Assembly (NCBI GenBank): GCA_947305245.1
Contig: CAMZDG010000006.1
Span: 1 to 64,000 of the forward strand
Reading direction: 5' to 3'
Length of the DNA: 64,000 nt
Source of the DNA: an uncultured Lachnospiraceae bacterium
GTDB taxonomy: Bacteria > Bacillota > Clostridia > Lachnospirales > Lachnospiraceae
Below the pieces are notes generated by a model, which saw nothing but the letters and a program-made list of their open reading frames with translations, made no database searches and was not told where the DNA came from. Positions 46,091-56,000 of this stretch are shown piece by piece. Position numbers and translations under genes: made by a program. Position 1 is the stretch's first letter; each line of letters opens with the position of its first letter.

Positions 46091-49000
46091 TTATTCATAT
46101 ACGGCGACAAAGTACATGTTTCCCGTTACGGTTGGCGGTACGCCGCCCGGTTCTCCACCATTTAACGACCATCCTTTGAAAGTAAGCGTTTCTCCAGAGG
46201 CGGGGTCAACGATCGAGTCTGGTACATTGGACGGAACAGTAATTGGATCTCCATAATGTACCTGCTTATAGGAATATGCACTCATGCTCGTTGAATCTCC
46301 AAAGGCCAATTCATAATCATGATAAGCAGAGATGGCAAAATACGCATAGTATGTCGCATCTCCCGTCACTTCTGGCATTGCATCATAATTACCACCATAG
46401 AGGGGCGTCGGTCTTCCTGAACCAGCAGGAGGCGTCGCTGCAGTCGTCCAACCCATGAAGGAATAATAACCTACTTCATCATCCGTCTTTGAAGGGTATG
46501 CGTGGGAAGGGGTATCCCTATATTCCCATTTTGTCGTTTCGATCAGCGATCCGTCGTAGTTGCGCCAGGTAATGTCATACTTCCTTGTCGTCTCTGTCCA
46601 TTCCGCCACGAAGAAAATACTCTCCTCAATCCCAGAGAATGTACCTCCGGCTGGAATTGGTGACCCTTGAGATCCATATACAAGCCATTGCTTGAAAGTA
46701 TAGTCCGTATCTACGCTGCTTGCCTTGGTCGGCGAATTGGGAGCCTTAGAACTCCCGCCATGTGCCACCTGTTCTTCTTTATAAATAGTACCGTCTGCAT
46801 CCGCCCACTTTGCAGTATAGCCCGTCACTGTGATCGAACAGCTTGCAGAATAATTACCGTCATTCGTCGTTACCGTGATCGTTGTAGTGCCAAAGCCCTT
46901 CGGCGTTACGGTTGCAGTCAGTCCGTTTCCGGATACCGTTGCCACGGAGGTGTTACCGCTCCTCCAGGTAACGGACGTATCCGTTGCATTGGTCGGTTGA
47001 ACCGTTGCCGTAAGCGTGATGGGTCCATCTTGTCCGAGGAGGAACGCTACTTTATCCTGATCCAGGCTGACATCGGTTACGGGCCGCTTTACCGTCACGG
47101 CGCAGGTCGCTGTCTTCCCGCCGTCTGCCGTAGTTACCGTAATTGTCGCCGTTCCAACGCCCTTCATCGTAACCGTCGCGCTCAATCCATTTCCGGAAAC
47201 GTCTGCCACCGAAGCATTGCTTGTACTCCAGGTCACGTTCTGATTGGACGCGCCGGAGGGATTGATCGTTGCCGTAAGCGACGCCGTTGCCACCATTTGA
47301 GGAGTATAGTTCACGTTTAGCGTAGTGTGGTTTAGCGTAACTCCCGTAACTGCAGTCGTTACGCTCACGTTACAGCTTGCCGAGAAGCCTCCGTCCTCCG
47401 TGGTCGCGGTGATGGTCGCCGTTCCATTTCCTTTGGCAGTCACGGTACCGGTGAGGCCGTTTCCGCTCACCGTTGCAACGCTGCTGTTTGAAGTGGACCA
47501 GGTCACCTTCTGATTGGTCGCATAGGAGGGTGCGATCGCCGCTTTCAGCGTTGCCGTATTGCCCTTGTTCATAGAAATCGATTGCTGATCCAGGCTGATG
47601 CCGGTCACGGATGCATTTACCGTCACCTGACAGGTTGCAGTCTTGCTTCCATCCTCCGTCTTCACAGTGATCGTCGCCGTGCCGCCCTGTTTTCCGGTGA
47701 TAGTTGCAGTAAGGCCATTCGCCTTCACGCTGGCCACGGCTTCATTACTGCTGCTCCAGGTTACCTTCTGATTGGTTGCATCCGAAGGATTGATGGTCGC
47801 CGTAAGAATGCCGGCCGCGCCGCCGATCTGGAGCTTTAGGCTCGTCTGATCCAGCGTAATTCCCTTCACTGCCACCGTCGGCTCTTCCTTGGAAATCTCA
47901 TTAAAGGTTGCGACATAGGTCGCGTCACCGCTTGCGGAAACAACCTCCGGCGTCCAGCCGATAAACTGATAACTAAACTGATCGCTCTCCTCGCGAGTCG
48001 GCTCCGCACCGTCATACGTGGGAACGCTTTCCTCGAGCACGTTCTTATCCACCTCAAGAACCGTTCCATCCCAGTTCTTCCAGGTGATCTCATATTTCTT
48101 CGTCTCCTCGCCCACTTTCGCAAACACCGCGCTGATGATCACGTCGTGGCCGGGCATCACGAAGCAATACGAATCATCCAAACCAACCGCCTCACCGGGA
48201 GCTTTGCCGAAACCGTTATAATAATGCACGGACGCGGAATCCAACTGATATCCATTCTCCGGCTTGATCTCTAACGTAACTCTCGCGCCAGTCTCCACTT
48301 CCTTCGGAGCGCTCACGGTTCCATTCTTTATATTCCCGTCCAAAACAACCGCGTGGCTGTCAACGACGCCCTGCGCGATCAGATGATACATGCCATCCGT
48401 GCGGTAAATGGACGCTGCATGATACTTCGAAAGATCCACGCCTTGTCCGAGCAAGGTATCGGTTGCCCCGGCAATATCCGTGCCAAGGGAACTGATCGTG
48501 AAATCGCCTGCGTTCACCTGCAGAGTTGCAGCGTCATTTTTCAAGTTGACGATCTCACCGCCGCTCAGATCCAGCACAGCCTTCGCGCCGTCCTGAACCT
48601 TGACGACGGAATCATGATTGGCCGATTGAATGCTACCGTCCTTCATCGCAAACGTTCCGCCGCTCACCTTGATCAGCGCTTCTCCCGCTGACGCATCCTC
48701 CGCCTCGATCACGCCCTCATTCGTAAAGCTGCCGGTCGTCTCCGCACCCTTGGAAAGCACGACGCGTCCGCTTGCAGTATTTTCAAAGTCACCCTTGTTA
48801 TATAAGATCCCGCCCACTCTCAGCGTGTTGGAACTCAAAACGACAAGCCTTCCTTGGTTCGTTACGTCGTCACGAAGGTTTGCCGTCCCCTTTACGGTGA
48901 ACGTCTTCCCGTTATCAACCTGCACCGGAACCTTTTCCTTTGCAGCAAAAAGCTTCCCTTCCGGTACCTCGAAGGCAATGTCAACCTTCAAGGTATTATC

Positions 49001-49996
49001 CTCCTGCGAACCACTTCCCGGAACCAGAACAACCTGTTTTACGTTACTCTGATTCAGATATCCCTGAACCGTTTCCGCCTTCTGGGGCATGGTCAGATAG
49101 ACAATGCCATCCTCCTTGCCGCCATTCGCCGTGTTCCAAACGGGCTCCTTCGCAACGATGCTCTGCTCCCTGGAGGCCTCCATCCGGATCTTCTCGTTCT
49201 CCTGGGCATGCTTTTCCTCATCTGCCTTCAGCCTGGCCTGAGCCTGTTCCATGGTCAGTCCCCGAAGGTCGATGCCGGATTCATCATAAATCTTCTGGAT
49301 CAGCGCATCATCCCCCACGAGCTCCACAAGAATGAAGCCCGGAATGTCTTCCTTCTGAAAGCTCTTGGTCTCAATGCGGCAGGAGTCCGCCTGGCTCTTT
49401 TCCGCCAAGGGAACTACGTAAAAGTCGCAGACGGTACCCGGCTTTATGGTCGTCTTCTCGGACTTACCGTCCGTGGGATTGATCACAACGCTCTCGAGCG
49501 CGCCCGTGAGCAGATATACTCTGGTGGACCAGTCCCCGGTGACCTCAAACCATCCACAGGTTCCGCGGATACCAGTCACCATGGTGGAGGTTCTGATGTG
49601 GAAGGCCTCATCCTTTTCCAGAGGAACCGTCACGTTAAAGAAGAGATTTCCGGAGTCCAAAAGAACCTCCAGCTTCTTCCATTTCTTTCGAAGCTCCGAT
49701 TCACTGTTCTCGTCCAGTTTCACAGCCTTTTTGTCATCCAGGTTCATCCAGGCATAGCTCTGCTTCGAGGTGATCTGATGGTCACCGCCGTAGAGAAGCA
49801 TGTCCGGCGTCAGACTCTGCTCTTCCTTCGCGCTGTTTTTCACCGTCACGGTTCCTTCCGTACGCGCAAGGCGTATGGTCGTAGCCTTATTCTTCGCCGC
49901 ATATGCCACTGCGGCGATCATCAGGATCACGGCCACCAGAAGGACAACGCTCTTAAACCCTCTTTTGCCAACATGCCGCTTTGAATGCTTTATCAT
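46091..49996 (-). CDS. FecR-domain surface protein with BIG2 and InlB-type repeats
   Basis: A 1301-residue secreted or anchored protein. Its N-terminal hydrophobic helix is SVVLLVAVILMIAAVAYA. A FecR domain spans about residues 35-215, with the family turn MVTGIRGTCGWFEV and LTPDMLLYGGD. A linker and a beta-rich region (GGILYNKGDFENTASGRVV) follow, then four BIG2 immunoglobulin-like domains (VTWSSSNEAVASV, VTWSTSNSSVATV, VTWSTSNASVADV, VTWRSGNTSVATV). Listeria-Bacteroides-type repeats flank and end the protein (ITWKNWDGTVLEVDKN, ITWRNYDGSLIETTKW). The start MIKHSKRHVG has GGAGGG upstream. No sorting signal is seen. FecR may relay extracellular binding to the neighbouring CHASE2 cyclase. Confidence 0.9.
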   Translation of the reverse strand: MIKHSKRHVGKRGFKSVVLLVAVILMIAAVAYAAKNKATTIRLARTEGTVTVKNSAKEEQSLTPDMLLYGGDHQITSKQSYAWMNLDDKKAVKLDENSESELRKKWKKLEVLLDSGNLFFNVTVPLEKDEAFHIRTSTMVTGIRGTCGWFEVTGDWSTRVYLLTGALESVVINPTDGKSEKTTIKPGTVCDFYVVPLAEKSQADSCRIETKSFQKEDIPGFILVELVGDDALIQKIYDESGIDLRGLTMEQAQARLKADEEKHAQENEKIRMEASREQSIVAKEPVWNTANGGKEDGIVYLTMPQKAETVQGYLNQSNVKQVVLVPGSGSQEDNTLKVDIAFEVPEGKLFAAKEKVPVQVDNGKTFTVKGTANLRDDVTNQGRLVVLSSNTLRVGGILYNKGDFENTASGRVVLSKGAETTGSFTNEGVIEAEDASAGEALIKVSGGTFAMKDGSIQSANHDSVVKVQDGAKAVLDLSGGEIVNLKNDAATLQVNAGDFTISSLGTDIAGATDTLLGQGVDLSKYHAASIYRTDGMYHLIAQGVVDSHAVVLDGNIKNGTVSAPKEVETGARVTLEIKPENGYQLDSASVHYYNGFGKAPGEAVGLDDSYCFVMPGHDVIISAVFAKVGEETKKYEITWKNWDGTVLEVDKNVLEESVPTYDGAEPTREESDQFSYQFIGWTPEVVSASGDATYVATFNEISKEEPTVAVKGITLDQTSLKLQIGGAAGILTATINPSDATNQKVTWSSSNEAVASVKANGLTATITGKQGGTATITVKTEDGSKTATCQVTVNASVTGISLDQQSISMNKGNTATLKAAIAPSYATNQKVTWSTSNSSVATVSGNGLTGTVTAKGNGTATITATTEDGGFSASCNVSVTTAVTGVTLNHTTLNVNYTPQMVATASLTATINPSGASNQNVTWSTSNASVADVSGNGLSATVTMKGVGTATITVTTADGGKTATCAVTVKRPVTDVSLDQDKVAFLLGQDGPITLTATVQPTNATDTSVTWRSGNTSVATVSGNGLTATVTPKGFGTTTITVTTNDGNYSASCSITVTGYTAKWADADGTIYKEEQVAHGGSSKAPNSPTKASSVDTDYTFKQWLVYGSQGSPIPAGGTFSGIEESIFFVAEWTETTRKYDITWRNYDGSLIETTKWEYRDTPSHAYPSKTDDEVGYYSFMGWTTAATPPAGSGRPTPLYGGNYDAMPEVTGDATYYAYFAISAYHDYELAFGDSTSMSAYSYKQVHYGDPITVPSNVPDSIVDPASGETLTFKGWSLNGGEPGGVPPTVTGNMYFVAVYE

Positions 49997-50036
49997 GTGC
50001 CAACCCTCCAACAAATCAAATCGTTTACAAAATGTA

Positions 50037-51896
50037 TTATTCGCGCTTCAGCGAATCCAGGCGCAGGATCTCAAAGCCTTCCGCCTTACCCTTCAACTTA
50101 ATGGTCGAACCAAGGCTCGTGCACTCCGCGCGGTCACCGAGCTGATCAGCCACGGCACGGGAGATCAGGATCTGTCCGCCGGGCGCGTTCGCCTCCAGAC
50201 GGGCAGAGGTGTTTACGGTATCACCGATGGCCGTATAGTCCATACGCTTGGGAGCACCGATGTTACCAACGACTGCAGGGCCCCAGTTCACGCCGATACC
50301 GAAGGACACGCTCCTTCCGAAACGCTTCTGCAGCTCTTCTCCGAGTGCCTTCGAGCCCTCCACCATGTCCATGGCGGCGCAGCAGGCAAGGTACACCGGA
50401 TCCTCCTGCGCGATGGGCGCATTCCAGAATGCCATCGTACAGTCACCCACGAACTTATCCAGAACGCCGTGATTCTTGATGATACATTCCGTCGTCAGCG
50501 TCAGGTACCGGTTAACAATTTCAACGACCGTGGGAGGATCCATGTTCTCACTCATGGTAGTGAATCCACGCACGTCCACGAACAGCACGGCGATGTCATA
50601 CATCTTGCCGCCGAGCTCCAAAGCAGAGGGTCCCTGCTCCAGCAGCGTATTCATAATGGAAGGATCCACGTAATGACCAAAGGTATTCTGCACGCGGCGC
50701 TTCTCCCTTGCGGCCCGCAGGTAATTCAGCGCAACGGATGCGATGAACAGCACCGTCACGAAGAGCGGCACCCACAGCACGTGTAAAACAATCCGACAGC
50801 GATATGCGATCAGACAAAACACGATCCACAGCACCACCGCGCCCACTTCAGCGGCCACGGCATGGATCACGTGCCTGTCATAGAAGAACAATAGCGCTCC
50901 AAAGCAGATAAAGAAGAGGAGCACCAGCTGCAGCATCTGCGACGCATGCCTCGGATAGAAGCCATCAATAAAATTATCCGTCAGATTCGCCATCCACTCC
51001 ACGCCATACATGGGCGCCGCGTGATCGACGGCAGTGAAATAATAGTCACCAAGGCCAACGGTATAAGGTCCGATATAAACGATCTTTCCCTTAAAGCTCA
51101 GCCCCTTCTTTTTCGAGTCGGTCTCTTCCGTCTGGTTTTCGAGCTCCTCCATTCCCTTCACGAGGTCCGCGAAGGAAATACGCTCGTAATATCCGCCGCC
51201 CTTCTTTGTAAAGTTCACGTAATATCTGTTGAGATTTGTACTCGTCTTCGGCAGCGGATTCGGCGTGATCCCGTTGTAATCGCAATACATTTCATAAACC
51301 ACTCTCGGCATGGAATAAACAAAGCCCTTGCCCGGCACGTCGATCCCAAGGATCGCATGCCTCAAAATGGCATCCGTGTCCTCCATGGCATTGATGTGTC
51401 CCAAGGAAGTCACATCCAGCAGGTCTTCGATTGGCTCTGACCAGTTTCTGACAGCTTCCCTGTCCATGCGGAAATCACCGTTCTCTTCCACCACCACTTC
51501 GCTTCCGATGGTGGCGAATCCAGCCAGAACAACGTTGCCGGCTTCCTTACAGGCCTTGATCAGCGCCGCATCATCCTCCGGATTCGAACTGGGTGCGTCG
51601 TACAAAACATCGATCGCAATCACGGCAGGCCTGTTCTCGGGATCCCTGTTGAGATACTCGATGGCCTTCGCCATATAACTGCGCGGTCCGGGCATCGGGC
51701 CCAGTTCGTCAATGGCCTTTTGATCCATGCCGATCACCTTGATCTCTCCGTCCGTCACGCTCTCATGTTGATACAGGAAATCCGACAGCACCGTGTCCGG
51801 ATAGTCCAATGCCCCCAGACCCGCGATCGTGCAAAACAGCGCTGCCGAGAGCGTTGCCGCAACCAGCTTGATGATCCACCTGCGTTTTTTATTCAT
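50037..51896 (-). CDS. CHASE2-domain class III adenylate/guanylate cyclase
   Basis: A 619-residue membrane receptor. After an N-terminal helix, a CHASE2 sensor spans about residues 30-320 (IKVIGMDQKAIDELGPMPGPRSYMAKAIEYL; PAVIAIDVLYDAPS). Three membrane helices (to ~400) precede the cyclase catalytic domain at ~430-605. Catalytic residues are all visible: metal Asp in LFVDVRGFTTMSE and in LDKFVGDCTMAFW (with the adenine-binding Lys), and Asn/Arg in YTAIGDTVNTSARLE, where Thr in YTAIGD matches class IIIb enzymes. cAMP is the likely product. It lies 40 bases before the FecR gene and 58 after the NHL gene. Confidence 0.93.
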   Translation of the reverse strand: MNKKRRWIIKLVAATLSAALFCTIAGLGALDYPDTVLSDFLYQHESVTDGEIKVIGMDQKAIDELGPMPGPRSYMAKAIEYLNRDPENRPAVIAIDVLYDAPSSNPEDDAALIKACKEAGNVVLAGFATIGSEVVVEENGDFRMDREAVRNWSEPIEDLLDVTSLGHINAMEDTDAILRHAILGIDVPGKGFVYSMPRVVYEMYCDYNGITPNPLPKTSTNLNRYYVNFTKKGGGYYERISFADLVKGMEELENQTEETDSKKKGLSFKGKIVYIGPYTVGLGDYYFTAVDHAAPMYGVEWMANLTDNFIDGFYPRHASQMLQLVLLFFICFGALLFFYDRHVIHAVAAEVGAVVLWIVFCLIAYRCRIVLHVLWVPLFVTVLFIASVALNYLRAAREKRRVQNTFGHYVDPSIMNTLLEQGPSALELGGKMYDIAVLFVDVRGFTTMSENMDPPTVVEIVNRYLTLTTECIIKNHGVLDKFVGDCTMAFWNAPIAQEDPVYLACCAAMDMVEGSKALGEELQKRFGRSVSFGIGVNWGPAVVGNIGAPKRMDYTAIGDTVNTSARLEANAPGGQILISRAVADQLGDRAECTSLGSTIKLKGKAEGFEILRLDSLKRE

Positions 51897-51954
51897 GTCC
51901 TTGGTACCCCTTCCTCGTTTTCACGACTTTGTTTACCAAAATCTTATTTCATTT

Positions 51955-53040
51955 TTATTCCTGCGCCAGCACGTAAACTCTTCTGGAGAATACGTCACAT
52001 ACGTACAATGCATGATCCTTGTAGCACATGCCCACGGGGCTCGTGGGATAGGTCGAAAGGGCATCTCCCGCGTACTCCAGCACCGTGTCCACCATGCCGT
52101 CCTTGATCCTGCGAACCGTCCCGTTCACCGTGTCGCTCACGTACACCGCTCCGTCGTCCCCGACCGTAACGCCCTGCGGCGAGGAGAAGGTTGCCTTCGA
52201 CGCGATCCCGTTGTCGTCTCCCTCTTCGCCCGTGCCCGCAAGCACGATCATCGAGCCGTCCTTGATCTGCAGGATCCGGTTCTCTCCCGTCTCCGCAACG
52301 TAAAGCGCTCCGTCCGCCCAGCAAAGCCCCATCGGCCTGACAAGGCCCTCCTCGTAGACCTCAACCCGGCCCTGCTCCGTGATCACGTAGATCGTGCCGC
52401 GTGCCGTGTCCGCCACGAAGAGCCTTCCCTGATCGTCCGCCGCAAGTCCCGTCGGCTGGTCAAAGATCACTCCCATGTCGCCCATCTCCAGCACGTCCGA
52501 CGAGCCGTTCACGGTCTCCACCGTGCTTCCCCGGACAAGGCGCACCGCGTTGTTCTTCGTATCGGACACCGCGTAGCCGTCCAGGAAGGGCACGATGGCC
52601 CAGGGCTCCTTGAAGAGGCTCTCCTCGAGCGATCCGTCCTTATAGCCTCCGAGAGGCTCTCCGGAAGGGTCCTTCTCCGTTGCCGCCCCGGCGTACACCT
52701 CCGCGCCGGTCATGTCCGCCTTCCAGATCTTCTTTCCGAAGACGTCCGTCACGAGGAAGCTCCCGTCCTCCATGGGCGCGATGCCGTTCGGCCCGCACAT
52801 GACGTCAAGGCCGCTCAAGTACATGATGTTCCCCAGCGGCGTCCCCGTCTTTTTCTTCGTCACGAAGTGCCCGATGAGGAAGATCAGCGCGATCACCAAA
52901 AGGACGATCACGGCCGCCAGGATGATCCAGAGCTTACGCTTCCCGCCCCGGCCGCCGTTTCCTTTCCCTGCGGCGCTCCTGGCCTTTCCTTCCTTCGCCA
53001 CCCAGTCTTCAATTCTTTCACTGTTTTGTACTTCACTCAT
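51955..53040 (-). CDS. membrane-anchored NHL-repeat beta-propeller protein B
   Basis: A 361-residue paralogue of the 44823-46064 protein. A short Gly/Lys-rich cytoplasmic tail (KGNGGRGGKRK) precedes one membrane helix (LWIILAAVIVLLVIALIFLIGHFV) and an extracellular NHL propeller (LDVMCGPNGIAPMEDGSFLVTDVFGKKIWKA; QPTGLAADDQGRLFVADTARGTIYVITEQG; SPQGVTVGDDGAVYVSDTVNGTVRRIKDG). It lacks the Pro/Glu/Lys tail of protein A. It starts 19 bases after the giant surface protein's stop. Local codon use is more GC-rich than in protein A, so the two copies are not a recent duplication. Confidence 0.88.
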   Translation of the reverse strand: MSEVQNSERIEDWVAKEGKARSAAGKGNGGRGGKRKLWIILAAVIVLLVIALIFLIGHFVTKKKTGTPLGNIMYLSGLDVMCGPNGIAPMEDGSFLVTDVFGKKIWKADMTGAEVYAGAATEKDPSGEPLGGYKDGSLEESLFKEPWAIVPFLDGYAVSDTKNNAVRLVRGSTVETVNGSSDVLEMGDMGVIFDQPTGLAADDQGRLFVADTARGTIYVITEQGRVEVYEEGLVRPMGLCWADGALYVAETGENRILQIKDGSMIVLAGTGEEGDDNGIASKATFSSPQGVTVGDDGAVYVSDTVNGTVRRIKDGMVDTVLEYAGDALSTYPTSPVGMCYKDHALYVCDVFSRRVYVLAQE

Positions 53041-53059
53041 GATTTCCTATCCTCCCGGG

Positions 53060-56000
53060 TTAAGCGTTTTCGTCTTCCAAGGTAACCGGATCTTCCGGCT
53101 TGATCGCATCGTCCTGTCTGATCACGTCTTCCTGCTTGATCACGTCTTCCTGTTTGATCGCGTCTTCCTGCCTGGTATCGTCTCCGTTCCCGTCATCCGA
53201 ATTGTTACCGCTCTCCTGTCCGATATCGTCCAAGCCTGCGAACAAGTCAACCGACACCATGATATCTTCCGACGCGCCTGCATCATCTGCCGCATCCTGG
53301 CCTTCCGACGCGCCTTCATCATCTGCCGCATCCTGGCCTTCCGACGCGCCTTCATCATCTGCCGCATCCTGGCCTTCCAGTCCCGCATCGTCTGCATCGT
53401 CCTGGCCAACTTGCGCGCCTACTGCGTCAGCCATATCCTGGCCATCCGGCATGCCTGCATCATCCGTCGCATCCTGGCCTTCCGACGCGCCTGCTTCTTC
53501 GGCATTGCCTTCGACCTGCTCCGGATTCCCGATATAGGCTCCGAAGCCTTCGGTTGCAGCCTTTGCGCCTGCTGCCGAATCGATCACGCCGTCATTTTTC
53601 ACAAGACTTCCGTAGGTATTATCAAGCTCGCCTTCATTGTTGATCAAGCCACCTTCCGAATTTCGGATCAGACCGTAGTTATCGATCTCACCGTTATTCT
53701 GCAGGATACCGTTCACGTTATCAAGGATACCCTCTACCACGATCACGCCGCTTTCATAATTGACAATGCGGCCTGCATTCTCCTCGTCACCGTTGATCAG
53801 CGCTCCGTTTGGACCAATCTTAATGGTTCCGCTGTTATGGATCGAATGATAGCTGACGTTCATAATGGCTGCCTGCGTCTCACCAGATACTCCATATCCA
53901 ATATTCACCGTCACGCCTTCGCAAACCACCAAGGTCTTTCCGCTCGGAATGACAACGTTATCATAGATCCAAATCACGTTTTGATCAGGATCCGGGCCGG
54001 GCTTCAGCGTAACAATCTGAATGCTGTCGTCCTTGAACATCTCTTCGAGCGTACTATAGTAAATCTCATCCACGCCAAGCGTCAAAACCGCCGTTTCGGG
54101 TTGGCTTGCAGGTCCAATGGTGCCAAGGTCTTTCTCGCTCGTCCCACTTTCCTTGTCACTTCTCGCGATACACGTAATATTGGTTCCAACGTCATCTGCG
54201 GTCAAAGTATAGGTATCTCCGGTGACAGGCGTTCCGATCAATGCTCCCTCATCATTGTGCTTCTCCCAGGAATAAGTGATCGTTCCCTTGTTCGGCCAGG
54301 TTCCGGTGTAATCCATACTTGCAGCCAGCGTCTCGCCTGCCTGCCTATAGCCAAGGACTGCCACCTGTCCACGGATGGGCGCCATCGTAAAGTATCCGGC
54401 CGCCGCGCCCGCGCTGTCAATGCATGCCATGCTTCCGCCCATATTATTTTCATCATAATGCGTTCCGTTGCCGCCCACCAGAGCCGTACAGTTTGCAAAC
54501 ATGCCTTCGCTCGCCGTTCCCGCAGGTGCAACGAAGAGATCCGTTGCATAGATCACAATAAGGCTTGTGTTATCAGCGAACATATCACTCATGTCCGTCA
54601 CCTGCGCCGTGTCAAAGGTGCTAAGGTCAAGATGCAAGAAATTCGAACAGCCTTTGAACATATTGCTCATGTTTTTCACGTTCGCCGTGTCAAAGCTGCT
54701 AAGGATCACTTCGCCTAAGCCAACGCACCCCTGGAACATGGCAGACATCTGCTCCACCTTGGCCGTGTTAAAGCTACGCACGTCAATCTGTTGGAGAGAC
54801 ATACAGCCATAGAACATACCACTCATGTCTTTGACATTCGCCGTGTTAAAGCCCGTCAGATTCAGTTCGCCAAGATAGTTACAACCGTAGAACATGTTCT
54901 GCATGCTCTCCACCTTCGTGTTCTTTAAGCCGCTCAGGTTGATGCTGCTTAAGTGGGTGGATCCTGCGAACATATTTTCCATGCTTTGTACGTTGGAGGT
55001 ATCAAAGGTGCTCAGATCCAGATCGTAATATGCGCCTGCCCCCCCGTTCCAGATTCTGGAGAATGCCTGCTTCATGCTGGTTACGTTCTCCGTATGGATC
55101 AGATCCAGATTCAAGAACTGGACGTCGCCCATGTCATAGAAGGCCTGCTCCATGCTGGTGGGATAGATGTCCTCCATCACGATGACGCCAGGGATGGTCG
55201 CATTCGCAACATTCGTTCCGTCCGTCGGCGTAAATTCAGAGCTCTTGATCGCATTATTCGGAAGCTGCATCCTGCCGCCGCCGGAATGCCCGTACAATCT
55301 GATGAAGTAGTAATCCTCGGTGCCGCCCTGCCCGTCATCTTCCTGCACAAGCGTCATAGAGTAATATACGCCCGCCGCGCCAAGCTGCGTCTTATCCGTA
55401 AGGTAACCAGGGTTCGTCGTTCCGCCGTCAGGGATGGCACGCTCTATGCCCACATATTGAGGATTATAGGCCGTTCCATTGCTGCCCTCGAGTCCGAAGT
55501 CGCCATCGAACATATCGTCGCCGGTAGCGTTCGTCACGTCAAAGTTCGACGATACGTAAATCGTGGTAAGCTGCGTATCACGCTCCATCATAAACATCTC
55601 GTCCATGTTCGTCACGTTCGCAGTGTTAAATCCACTTAGATCAAGCATCTGCATGCTTTCGCAATTCTTGAACATGCCACTCATATCTTCCACGTTCGCC
55701 GTTTCGAATTCGTTCAGGCTTAGCGTCTTTAAGCTTCCACATCCATTAAACATATATGCCATCGTTGTGACATAAGGATTCGTCCATCCGTCGAGGATCA
55801 GACTCGTCAGATCATCACACTCCGCGAACATCTCGTCCATGGAAAGCACGTTACCCGTGTTAAACGAGGTCAGGTCAAGGGAGGTAAGGCCCGTGCGCAT
55901 GAAGGAATAACGCATGTCCATCACATTGTCCGTATGGAGATTTTCAATGTTCTCGATGGTCTTTAGTCCTCTCATTTCATAGAACGCAAACAACATGTTC

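Noticed and set aside
52712-54718. 668-aa plus-strand ORF opposite the giant surface protein
   Set aside because: Low-complexity translation (repeated FRRAFIICRILA) that mirrors the minus-strand repeats; the opposite strand has a clear domain-bearing reading frame and operon context.
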